Assembly: GCA_947375085.1 (NCBI GenBank)
Contig: CANCEQ010000164.1
Coordinates: forward strand, 1-6,753
DNA length: 6,753 nt
Source of the DNA: Flavobacteriales bacterium
Lineage (GTDB): Bacteria; Bacteroidota; Bacteroidia; Flavobacteriales; Crocinitomicaceae
Direction: 5' to 3'
In this document: in pieces, positions 1 through 6,144 of the stretch
Layout: each line of letters opens with the position of its first letter
Position numbering within the stretch: position 1 is the stretch's first letter
The notes under the pieces: generated by a model
Seen by the model: the letters and a program-made list of their open reading frames with translations, nothing else
Databases searched by the model: none
What the model was told of the DNA's origin: nothing
Translations under genes and position numbers: made by a program

Positions 1-1
1 G

Positions 2-1147
2 TTTGTTGCTGATCTTGTTAAATCATTTCAAGTCAGTAAAGAGTCCATTGAAAACTATTTAAGTAGAAACGAGGAAAAGTATAATTTAACTTCGGGTATT
101 TTTCTAGAAAAATCCTTACATAAATTAGGAACCTATTTATCCCTTTCAACTTTAAAAGCATTAGCATTATCTTATAAATTGGATATAAATCAATCTTTAA
201 ATGAGACGAATAAAGCTTACTTTAAAGATGAAAAATTAGTTCAACTATTTAATAGATACGCAACTTATAATGGTTCGTCGCCCTATAAAACTCCAGGGAT
301 TATGACTATGATTCCTCATTTAGAGATGAATCTAGGGACTTATTTACCAAAAGGAGGAATGAAAGAAATTTCAGGAAGTCTTTTTGAATTAGCAAAAGAA
401 AAAGGGATTCAATTTAAGTTTAATGAAGAGGTTCAGAAAATACGAATTGAAAATAAAAAGGCAAAAGGAGTTGTCAGTAAAGGAGTTGAATATCAATCGG
501 ATATAGTGGTTTCGAATTCTGATATTTTCACGAGTTATTCAAGTTTGTTGAAAGATGATTTACCTCCTAAAAAAATAATTAAGCAAGAGAGATCAAGTTC
601 AGCAATCATATTTTATTGGGGTATTCAAAAATCTTTTCCTGAATTGGATTTACATAATATCTTCTTTAGTGAAAATTATGAAAAAGAGTTTGATCAAATA
701 TTTAATCAACAATCTATTCCAGAAGACCCTACGATTTATGTAAATATAACCAGTAAAGTGGAAGGAGAAGATGCTCCCAAAGGTTGTGAAAATTGGTTCG
801 TGATGATTAACACTTCGGCTAATTTTAATCAAGATTGGGATAAATTAATTAAATTATCAAAAAAGAACATCATCGCTAAAATTAATTCAATTTTAAAGAC
901 TGATATTGAGAAATACATAGTTTGTGAATCGATTTTAGATCCTCGAACGATAGAATCAAAAACGAAATCGCATCGTGGTTCTTTGTATGGTGCATCAAGT
1001 AATTCAAAATTTTCAGCTTTTTTAAGACATCCAAATTTCTCAAGTAAAATTGATGGATTGTATTTTTGTGGTGGATCTGTCCATCCTGGAGGGGGAATAC
1101 CTCTTTGTTTGCTTTCAGCTAAAATTGTTTCTGAATTGGTAGATTAA
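2..1147 (+). CDS. crtD: CrtD-type carotenoid 3,4-desaturase (CrtI/phytoene desaturase family), 5'-partial
   Basis: The reading frame is open to the left edge, giving 381 visible residues. Family members run to about 490, so roughly 110 N-terminal residues, including the FAD-binding GxGxxG segment, lie outside. Family signatures seen are RYATYNGSSPYKTPG (fragment residues 85-99), IPHLEMNLGTYLPKGGM, SSAIIFYWGIQKSFPELDLH and the C-terminal FAD-contacting GGSVHPGGGIPLCLLSAKI (about 357-375). The SVHPGGGIPLCLLSAK form and the ATYNGS stretch fit CrtD (1-hydroxycarotenoid 3,4-desaturase) better than phytoene desaturase CrtI. CrtD adds a double bond at C-3,4 of an acyclic end already hydroxylated at C-1, as in myxol, saproxanthin and flexixanthin synthesis in flavobacteria. 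It is expected to be membrane-associated. The TTG at 179 is an internal codon, not the start. A methyltransferase follows after 9 bases in the same frame, and a CrtA homologue faces it. The family assignment is firm. CrtD versus another CrtI paralogue is inferred. Confidence 0.88.
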   Translation, partial: FVADLVKSFQVSKESIENYLSRNEEKYNLTSGIFLEKSLHKLGTYLSLSTLKALALSYKLDINQSLNETNKAYFKDEKLVQLFNRYATYNGSSPYKTPGIMTMIPHLEMNLGTYLPKGGMKEISGSLFELAKEKGIQFKFNEEVQKIRIENKKAKGVVSKGVEYQSDIVVSNSDIFTSYSSLLKDDLPPKKIIKQERSSSAIIFYWGIQKSFPELDLHNIFFSENYEKEFDQIFNQQSIPEDPTIYVNITSKVEGEDAPKGCENWFVMINTSANFNQDWDKLIKLSKKNIIAKINSILKTDIEKYIVCESILDPRTIESKTKSHRGSLYGASSNSKFSAFLRHPNFSSKIDGLYFCGGSVHPGGGIPLCLLSAKIVSELVD

Positions 1148-1156
1148 ATCATCATT

Positions 1157-2122
1157 TTGATAGATTTGAAAAACAGTATAATACAAGATCGTGTGAATAA
1201 ATTAAATGAGTGTCCAATTTGTGGAAGTGAAAATTTAAATTCATTTATTTCAACGTATGCACAGATGCATGAGAGAGATGAGATGTTTAATTTTGATCAA
1301 TGTGGAAATTGTAGTTTAGTATTTTTAAATCCAAGAGTGGATCTAGACAAAATTGAGACCTATTATACTCAAAATTATTTGCCTTATAGAGGATCGAGTG
1401 CTTGGGGTAAGTATCAGGTGATGGTAGATAATAGTCAACAAAAATTAGATAAGAAGCGAGTTGATTTAATATCTAAATACATAACTCTCAATCAAAAAAC
1501 GACTATTTTAGATATTGGATGTGGGAAGCCAACTTTTTTATCCAAATTATCCTCTATGTATTCGTCTAATTGCATTGGAATTGATTTTTCTGATAAAGGA
1601 TGGAGGGATGAAAAATCTCAATTTGATAGGTTGAAATTGGAGGTAACTGAATTAGAGAAATTCAAGACTGTAAAATCACCAGATGTAATTACAATGTGGC
1701 ATTATTTAGAACATGATTATGCACCTAAGGCGACTTTGAAAAAAATAAAATCAATTTTAGCTCCGAAAGGTCTAGTTGTTATAGAGGTCCCCAATTTTGA
1801 ATCTGAAGGTAGAAAGAAGTTTGGAGCAAATTGGGCTGGTTATCATACTCCTAGACATACTTTTTTATTTTCACCTAGTACGATAAAGAAACTTCTTCAA
1901 GATGAAGGTTTTTCGATTGTGGACTTGAAAATCAATGGAACACTAGATCCTTATAATTTATATTGGATGAGTTTAATGGAGAAAAAGAACATCGATTGGT
2001 CTAAAAATATGGAAGGTGAGTTTTGGGGATATGTAAGAGGTATGCTATGGTTTAGAATCAAACAATTTTTCAATAAAAATAAGTCGTTTGGAGTAATGAC
2101 TATTATTGCACAGGCGGATTAA
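1157..2122 (+). CDS. Class I SAM-dependent methyltransferase with N-terminal Cys4 zinc-ribbon-like segment
   Basis: The protein is about 321 residues. It starts with CPICG (C19, C22) and CGNC (C49, C52), spaced as a small zinc-binding module. A Rossmann methyltransferase domain follows: motif I ILDIGCGKP (117-125), an acidic residue after beta-2 in IGIDFS (D143), the WHYLEH segment, and a late GYHTPRHTFLFSPSTIKKLL stretch typical of Methyltransf_23-like enzymes. The substrate is unknown. Nine bases separate it from the crtD stop, in the same frame, so the two are probably cotranscribed and it may modify a carotenoid. It is not a recognisable CrtF. The start is uncertain: the first in-frame ATG (1265) would remove CPICG, so translation must begin at a non-ATG codon. 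TTG 1157 is used here; TTG 1166 and GTG 1193 also keep all four cysteines. No clear Shine-Dalgarno is visible. The last 20 bases overlap the opposing crtA-like gene. Confidence 0.85.
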   Translation: MIDLKNSIIQDRVNKLNECPICGSENLNSFISTYAQMHERDEMFNFDQCGNCSLVFLNPRVDLDKIETYYTQNYLPYRGSSAWGKYQVMVDNSQQKLDKKRVDLISKYITLNQKTTILDIGCGKPTFLSKLSSMYSSNCIGIDFSDKGWRDEKSQFDRLKLEVTELEKFKTVKSPDVITMWHYLEHDYAPKATLKKIKSILAPKGLVVIEVPNFESEGRKKFGANWAGYHTPRHTFLFSPSTIKKLLQDEGFSIVDLKINGTLDPYNLYWMSLMEKKNIDWSKNMEGEFWGYVRGMLWFRIKQFFNKNKSFGVMTIIAQAD

Positions 2123-2819
2123 AATCCCATTTTTGACCTTGCCATGTTCCAATTGTTTTGTAAGGTTGAAAGCGTGCAAATAATTCTTCAGAATACCATT
2201 TTAGTTCTTTAGTTAGCAGTATTGCTTTCTTGTGTTCTTCACTATTATAAGCGAAATTTTTCAAGTCTTCAAATGTTTCCCAAATACTAAAGGTTGACAT
2301 TTGTTTCAATGGAATTTCCCCGATGCCTTTTGTGAAGAATAATCCTTTCGCATCTTTTAGTGGTTTTTGAGATGTTGGTACATATTTCCAAAATTTCAAC
2401 ATTCTTTTATTTTTAATAGTAGCTCTTGTGATTGCTGCTATGAATTGATTTTCAAGATTTAGATCATTACTTTTAGTAAATGGATTTTGTCCTGACCAAA
2501 GTCCGTTAGAACTAATGTTTTTCATGAAAATGGTTTGAACTTCACTACTGTTGTGTTTATATCTAGATACGATAGTAGAGTTAGTTAAAAATGTTTCCGC
2601 ATCTTTTTCTGTATTCCAAACTTGAATTAGACAATAGGTTGTCCAATCAGGTAGAGGGTTAAACCCTAAACCTTTACCGCTCCCCATCAGTTTATAAAAC
2701 GTTTGATTTTCTGTTTTTTTAAGAGAAGGATGAGCAAATTGCATCATAAAAAACGCCCATATTTTCGCTTTTAATGACGTGAATTTAAAAAATGTAACGG
2801 TTGTAATTTGGGTATTCAT
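2103..2819 (-). CDS. crtA: Spheroidene monooxygenase (CrtA) homologue
   Basis: The 238-residue protein fits the CrtA family in length and motif order: a start region with WAFFMMQFAHPSL (21-33), KLMGSGKGLGFNPLPDW (43-59), GLWSGQNPF (106-114), AAITRATIKN followed by FWKYVP (143-148), GIGEIPLKQMSTFSIWE (165-181), and a final RFQPYKTIGTWQG block. CrtA enzymes, described as haem-containing oxygenases in purple bacteria, introduce a keto group at C-2 of acyclic carotenoid ends such as spheroidene or spirilloxanthin. Placement beside a CrtD-type desaturase supports action on the same acyclic end, but the true substrate in this organism is unknown. No signal peptide or clear transmembrane helix is seen. 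The ATG at 2819 is a natural start, preceded by an AT-rich leader. The gene converges on, and overlaps by 20 bases, the methyltransferase gene, so the two ends share DNA. The family call rests on motif memory and has not been searched. Confidence 0.85.
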   Translation of the reverse strand: MNTQITTVTFFKFTSLKAKIWAFFMMQFAHPSLKKTENQTFYKLMGSGKGLGFNPLPDWTTYCLIQVWNTEKDAETFLTNSTIVSRYKHNSSEVQTIFMKNISSNGLWSGQNPFTKSNDLNLENQFIAAITRATIKNKRMLKFWKYVPTSQKPLKDAKGLFFTKGIGEIPLKQMSTFSIWETFEDLKNFAYNSEEHKKAILLTKELKWYSEELFARFQPYKTIGTWQGQKWDFNPPVQ

Positions 2820-2860
2820 ACCATTTAAATTTAGGTTAATTTAGTTATAATACTTAAGAG

Positions 2861-2887
2861 ATTTTAACTATTTTTTTATTCTGTCAA
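2861..2887 (-). promoter_or_regulatory. Possible promoter for the crtA-like gene
   Basis: Read on the minus strand, TTGACA (2887-2882) is followed after 15 bases by TAAAAT (2866-2861), leaving a leader of about 40 bases before the ATG at 2819. This resembles a sigma-70 promoter with a short spacer. In Bacteroidota the usual -7 element is TAnnTTTG, which is not present here, so the call is weak and AT-rich chance matches are easy. Confidence 0.25.
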
Positions 2888-2960
2888 AATTTAATTTGAA
2901 TTTTTTCTTTAATCTAATTAAAAAAAGGATATTCTATTTCCAAAAAACACATTTTGGATG

Positions 2961-2968
2961 TATATTCG
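2961..2968 (+). promoter_or_regulatory. Putative flavobacterial -7 promoter element for the ald operon
   Basis: TATATTCG, followed by CA, matches the Bacteroidota -7 consensus TAnnTTTG with one mismatch. It sits about 98 bases upstream of the ATG at 3066, implying a transcription start near 2973 and a leader of roughly 90 bases. No TTG is present at the expected -33 distance; A-rich sequence is found there instead. It is the best candidate in the 246-base divergent intergenic region (2820-3065). The rest of that region is AT-rich, with no small ORF or RNA gene that I recognise. Confidence 0.42.
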
Positions 2969-3065
2969 CAGTAACGAACATAAACAATTCGATTCTACAA
3001 TTTGTGGTTTTAATCAATTGTTTTTGTTGGTATTAACGGTTTATTGATAATTCATACTAATTGAA

Positions 3066-4280
3066 ATGAAAACAGATCCAGAAATTATTAAACATTTGAT
3101 GCAACAAGGTAGTTTACTTCCAAAAGAAGAAATGTTAGAGATTGCACCAAAAAAAGGGAAATTATTTATTGGTATCCCAAAGGAAACTGTTTTTCAAGAA
3201 AGACGTGTAGCTTTAGTTCCAGAAGCGGTTCACATTTTAGTTTTGAATGGCCATAGAGTTAAAATTGAATCGAAAAGTGGTGAGATGGCTAATTATTCAG
3301 ACCGCGATTATAGTGAGGCTGGAGCTGAAATTTGTCACGATCCGAATGAGATTTTTCAATGTGATATTATTTTCAAAGTTGGTCCGCCATCTGAAGAAGA
3401 GGTAGATATGATGAAGGGTAATCAAACATTGGTTTCTGCTCTTCAAATTTCAATTCAAGCGAAAGCTATTTTACAAAAATTAATGACGAAGAAAATTACA
3501 GCAATTGCTTGGGATTTTATTCGTGATGATGAAGGTGTTTTTCCTATTGTAAGAGCGATGAGTGAAATTGCTGGTACGACTTCAATTATCGTTGCTGGTG
3601 AGTTACTTTCTTGTTACAATACAGGTAAAGGAATTATGTTAGGAGGTATTACAGGTGTAAGACCAACTGAAGTAGTTGTAATCGGAGCAGGAACTGTTGG
3701 GGATTATGCTATTCGAGCGGCTCAAGGATTAGGAGCTTCTGTTAAAGTGTTTGATAATTCTATGTCTCGTTTACGTCGTTTACAAAATAATTCAAGTACT
3801 CGTTTATATACTTCTGTTATTCAACCTAAGAGTTTAGCGAAAGCGATTCAAAATGCGGATGTAGTTATTGGTGCATTAAGAGCGCCATTAGGAAGAACTC
3901 CTTGTGTGGTTACTGAAGAAATGATTGAATCAATGCAAACAGGATCTGTATTAGTAGATGTTAGTATTGATCAAGGAGGATGTTTTGAAACTTCAAGAGT
4001 AACAAATCACAATGAACCAACTTTTGTTAAGCACGGAGTTATTCATTATTGTGTTCCAAATATTGCATCTAGAGTATCTAGAACGGCTTCATTAGTTTTG
4101 TCTAATATCTTTTCTCCAATTCTTTTAGAGATGGGTGAAAAAGGAGGTTGTAAGGAATTGATTAAATCAGATGAAGGATTTAGAAGTGGTGTTTATATTT
4201 ACAAAGGAGTTTTAACAAGTGAAGTGCTTGGAAAAGTCTTTAACTTGAAATATAAAAACATAGAACTTCTTATTTTATAA
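3066..4280 (+). CDS. ald: Alanine dehydrogenase family protein (AlaDh/PNT family)
   Basis: This 404-residue protein has the AlaDh/PNT N-terminal domain (GIPKETVFQERRVALVPEAV, 36-55), then an NAD-binding Rossmann domain with GAGTVG (207-212) and an Asp at the end of beta-2 (D230) suited to NAD. DVSIDQGGCFE (298-308) and VIHYCVPNIASRVSRTAS follow, all alanine dehydrogenase hallmarks. Alanine dehydrogenase interconverts L-alanine and pyruvate plus ammonia with NAD in the cytoplasm. The equivalents of catalytic Arg (R47), Lys (K104) and Asp (D302) are present. The position of the classical catalytic His, in a TYLHLA-like stretch, reads LVSALQIS here, so Gln127 replaces it. There is also an N-terminal extension of about 30 residues before the usual family start. 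The ATG at 3066 is the first in frame after the promoter. The stop overlaps the next start by one base (TAATG). The family is certain; alanine as substrate is likely but not proven. Confidence 0.85.
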   Translation: MKTDPEIIKHLMQQGSLLPKEEMLEIAPKKGKLFIGIPKETVFQERRVALVPEAVHILVLNGHRVKIESKSGEMANYSDRDYSEAGAEICHDPNEIFQCDIIFKVGPPSEEEVDMMKGNQTLVSALQISIQAKAILQKLMTKKITAIAWDFIRDDEGVFPIVRAMSEIAGTTSIIVAGELLSCYNTGKGIMLGGITGVRPTEVVVIGAGTVGDYAIRAAQGLGASVKVFDNSMSRLRRLQNNSSTRLYTSVIQPKSLAKAIQNADVVIGALRAPLGRTPCVVTEEMIESMQTGSVLVDVSIDQGGCFETSRVTNHNEPTFVKHGVIHYCVPNIASRVSRTASLVLSNIFSPILLEMGEKGGCKELIKSDEGFRSGVYIYKGVLTSEVLGKVFNLKYKNIELLIL

Positions 4281-4738
4281 TGATTCAACCGCTTGCATTA
4301 CCAAAAGCAAATTTGAAGCTTACAAAAAAAAGTGAGCAGATTTTTGTATGGTGTGTAGCGAGGAAAAAAACACTTTTGTTGACTCCAGAAGAATGGGTTA
4401 GACAGCATATTATTCATTATTTAGTCAACGATAAAAATGTTCCTTTGGGACTTATTGTTTCCGAGTATTCAATTAAGGTGAATAAATTAGCTAGAAGGTG
4501 CGATATTGTTGTGTTTGGGCTTGATCAACAGCCCAAACTGATTGTTGAGTGTAAAGCGCCTGAAGTAGCTATTAATCAGAAGGTTTTGCACCAAGTATCT
4601 CAATATAACTTTCAACTGAATGTAAATTACTTATTCTTAACGAATGGATTAACCCATGTTAATTGTAGGATTAATAGAAGTGAAAATTCATTTGAGTATT
4701 TAGCTGAATTACCTGATTTTTCAATTTTAAATTCATGA
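4280..4738 (+). CDS. Stand-alone HsdR N-terminal-like (HSDR_N_2, PD-(D/E)xK fold) protein
   Basis: This 152-residue protein resembles the N-terminal nuclease domain of type I restriction HsdR subunits, but has no helicase or other HsdR part. Seen directly: LTPEEWVRQHIIHYLV (34-49) as the first helix with an acidic residue (E38), RRCDIVVF with D75, IVECKAP with E90 and K92, and HQVSQYN (104-110). These match the E, D, ExK and QxxxY positions of the PD-(D/E)xK fold, so the metal-binding set looks intact. Similar small proteins are widespread in Bacteroidota genomes, commonly annotated as HsdR N-terminal domain proteins. No HsdM or HsdS gene is nearby, so a restriction role is not supported. It begins inside the stop of the alanine dehydrogenase gene (1-base overlap), and its own stop overlaps the next start by four bases, suggesting coupled translation. 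No signal peptide is seen, so it is presumably cytoplasmic. Biochemical function is unknown. Confidence 0.8.
   Translation: MIQPLALPKANLKLTKKSEQIFVWCVARKKTLLLTPEEWVRQHIIHYLVNDKNVPLGLIVSEYSIKVNKLARRCDIVVFGLDQQPKLIVECKAPEVAINQKVLHQVSQYNFQLNVNYLFLTNGLTHVNCRINRSENSFEYLAELPDFSILNS
4513..4538. repeat. Perfect 9-bp inverted repeat inside the HsdR_N-like gene
   Basis: GTTTGGGCT (4513-4521) and AGCCCAAAC (4530-4538) are exact reverse complements around an 8-base loop, TGATCAAC. The repeat lies between the codons of D75 and E90 and is GC-rich for this AT-rich region. No T-run follows on either strand, so it is not a standard terminator. It may form an RNA hairpin in the middle of the message, or be chance. 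Confidence 0.5.
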
Positions 4739-5349
4739 TGAGAAGTAGTATTATTTTATTGATTTGCCTATTTAGTTTTCAAAGTTTTTCTCAAAATGGC
4801 GATATCGATTTACTAAAAAAAATAAATGGCTCTTATACACCTGCTGGAGGAAAAGTAATGACTTTTATAACGAATAGTGTAGATTATGGCGGGATTGGAT
4901 TGCCTGTTGGTTTATTAGCTACAGGACTTATTCGTAAAGATAAAGAAATGCGAATGAATAGTTATGAAATCATATCAGCTACAGTAATTGGCAGTTTACT
5001 TACTACAACCGTGAAATTATCAGTTAACAGAACACGTCCATTTGTAACCTATCCAAATGATATTGTGAAATATACAAAAGGGGGGTCTCACTCATTTCCC
5101 TCTGGTCATACTTCAATGGCATTTGCGACAGCTACCTCAATGAGTTTAATGTATCCAAAATGGTATGTAATTGCTCCCTCTTTTTTATGGGCTTCATCGA
5201 TTGGTTATTCAAGAATGTATTTAGGAGTTCATTATCCAACTGATGTTTTAGCTGGGGCTGTTTTAGGTGCTGGTACAAGTTTAGGTACTCACTATTTATT
5301 TAAATACATAAAAAAAAAACAGGCTGCAAAGCAGCCTGAAAAGTTGTAA
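4735..5349 (+). CDS. PAP2-superfamily phosphatase with N-terminal signal peptide/anchor
   Basis: This 204-residue protein carries all three PAP2 acid phosphatase motifs: KLSVNRTRP (94-102, KxxxxxxRP), PSGH (122-125) and SRMYLGVHYPTD (159-170, SRxxxxxHxxxD). The catalytic His pair (H125, H166) and the Arg and Lys residues are present. Residues 3-20 form a hydrophobic signal segment ending in SFSQ. Hydrophobic stretches at about 54-66, 79-93, 128-139, 145-158 and 171-188 suggest a membrane-embedded or periplasmic phosphatase. Family members act on phosphatidic acid, undecaprenyl or phosphatidylglycerol phosphates; the substrate cannot be told here. Two ATGs lie back to back: 4735 overlaps the upstream stop by four bases (ATGA) and 4738 begins one codon later. 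Its last dozen codons double as an intrinsic terminator for the opposing gene, giving a Lys/Gln-rich tail. It is probably the last gene of the operon starting at the alanine dehydrogenase gene. Confidence 0.9.
   Translation: MMRSSIILLICLFSFQSFSQNGDIDLLKKINGSYTPAGGKVMTFITNSVDYGGIGLPVGLLATGLIRKDKEMRMNSYEIISATVIGSLLTTTVKLSVNRTRPFVTYPNDIVKYTKGGSHSFPSGHTSMAFATATSMSLMYPKWYVIAPSFLWASSIGYSRMYLGVHYPTDVLAGAVLGAGTSLGTHYLFKYIKKKQAAKQPEKL
5310..5338 (-). terminator. Intrinsic terminator of the acs/DUF4197 leftward unit, embedded in the PAP2 coding sequence
   Basis: CAGGCTGC (5320-5327) and GCAGCCTG (5331-5338) form a perfect 8-bp GC-rich stem with an AAA loop on the plus strand. On the minus strand the stem is followed by ten T residues (complement of the A10 run 5310-5319), the textbook layout for terminating leftward transcription about 36 bases after the DUF4197 stop. 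On the plus strand the downstream sequence is GAAAAGTTGT, without a T-run, so termination of the PAP2 transcript by this hairpin is doubtful. The hairpin and A-run encode the tail KKKQAAKQP of the PAP2 protein. Confidence 0.85.
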
Positions 5350-5373
5350 TAAATTTTATTCTCTTTTAGAATA

Positions 5374-6102
5374 TTAATTACCAAATACTTTTTTCAATAA
5401 TTCAGTTGCACGTGCCGCTGGATTTTTTCTTATCGCTAATTCTTCTTTTGCAATTTGAATGAATAATCCATCAATCGCTTTGTTTGTTGCATATTCAACT
5501 AAATCCGGATTAACTTTTTGAACCAATGGTATTGCATTATAAGTTGTGAATACTAAAGACCAATATCTTGTAGCACCTACTTTATCAAGAGAGTTGGAAA
5601 TGATAGGCTTAAATTTTTCAACTAAAGCAGCACGAGTGTTTGAGCTTAAATAAGCAGTAGCTGCATCATCTTTTCCATGTAAAATATTCATTACATCTTT
5701 TAATGTTAAGTTTTTAATTGCTGCAACAAATAAATCTTTAGAAGCACTTGCTGCATCTTCAGCAGCTCTATTGATTGATTCAACAGCATCATCTACTTTT
5801 TTACCTTGACCAAGTTTTCTTAATTTTTCTTCCACTTGTTTAGCTTCAGCAGGCATTGGAATCTTAATTTGTGGATCTTTAAAATAACCATCCGGTTTTG
5901 ATAACTGACTTACTCCTTTTTCAATACCATTGTTTAAAGCTTCTTTTAATCCTCTAGCAACTTCATCTTCAGTTAGTGAAGTTGATCCTGGTTTTAAAGT
6001 AGTGACTTTTTCAAGTCCCTTTTTTAAATTGGGCATTTGAGCAAATGTAGAAAATGAATTTCCTGCTAGAATTACTGCAACTAAATAAACTATTTTTTTC
6101 AT
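5374..6102 (-). CDS. DUF4197 family secreted protein
   Basis: This 242-residue protein has a signal peptide, MKKIVYLVAVILAGNSFSTFAQ, with cleavage likely around A21-Q22. The mature part matches the DUF4197 family in order: LTEDEVARGLKEALNNGI (43-60), DGYFKDPQIKIPMP (71-84), SINRAAEDAA (109-118), ILHGKDDAATAYL (140-152), a YNAIPLV stretch, and EELAIRKNPAARATELLKKVFG at the C-terminus. The fold is largely alpha-helical and no enzymatic motif is visible. Function is unknown; export to the periplasm is expected, and no lipobox Cys is present. It lies 42 bases downstream of acs on the same strand, with no terminator between them, so cotranscription is likely. A strong intrinsic terminator follows the gene. 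The start ATG at 6102 is preceded by an A-rich leader without a Shine-Dalgarno, as is usual in this phylum. Confidence 0.88.
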   Translation of the reverse strand: MKKIVYLVAVILAGNSFSTFAQMPNLKKGLEKVTTLKPGSTSLTEDEVARGLKEALNNGIEKGVSQLSKPDGYFKDPQIKIPMPAEAKQVEEKLRKLGQGKKVDDAVESINRAAEDAASASKDLFVAAIKNLTLKDVMNILHGKDDAATAYLSSNTRAALVEKFKPIISNSLDKVGATRYWSLVFTTYNAIPLVQKVNPDLVEYATNKAIDGLFIQIAKEELAIRKNPAARATELLKKVFGN

Positions 6103-6144
6103 GCTTTATTTTCTTTAATTTTTTCTTATAAAACTTTATTTCAA

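Noticed and set aside
650..832. 60-codon open frame antisense to crtD
   Set aside because: It lies wholly inside a convincingly conserved desaturase, its translation is low-complexity Ile/Phe-rich, and there is no sign of its own promoter. It is a shadow frame.
2982..3023. AAACAATT/AATTGTTT inverted repeat as an operator or riboswitch
   Set aside because: The arms are AT-only apart from one G/C pair, 26 bases apart, and match no known element. Chance is likely in this base composition.
4280..4738. Type I restriction-modification locus
   Set aside because: Only an HsdR_N-like domain is present. No helicase, HsdM or HsdS is found, and the flanking genes are metabolic or membrane phosphatase genes, so no defence system is supported.
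5358..5372. ATTCT/AGAAT hairpin between the PAP2 and DUF4197 genes as a terminator for the PAP2 operon
   Set aside because: The stem is only 5 bp and AT-rich, with no T-run after it on the plus strand. It is too weak to call.
6103..6144. Separate promoter for the DUF4197 gene
   Set aside because: The 42-base gap shows only TTGAAA and TATAAG eight bases apart, which is not a workable spacing. Cotranscription with acs is simpler.
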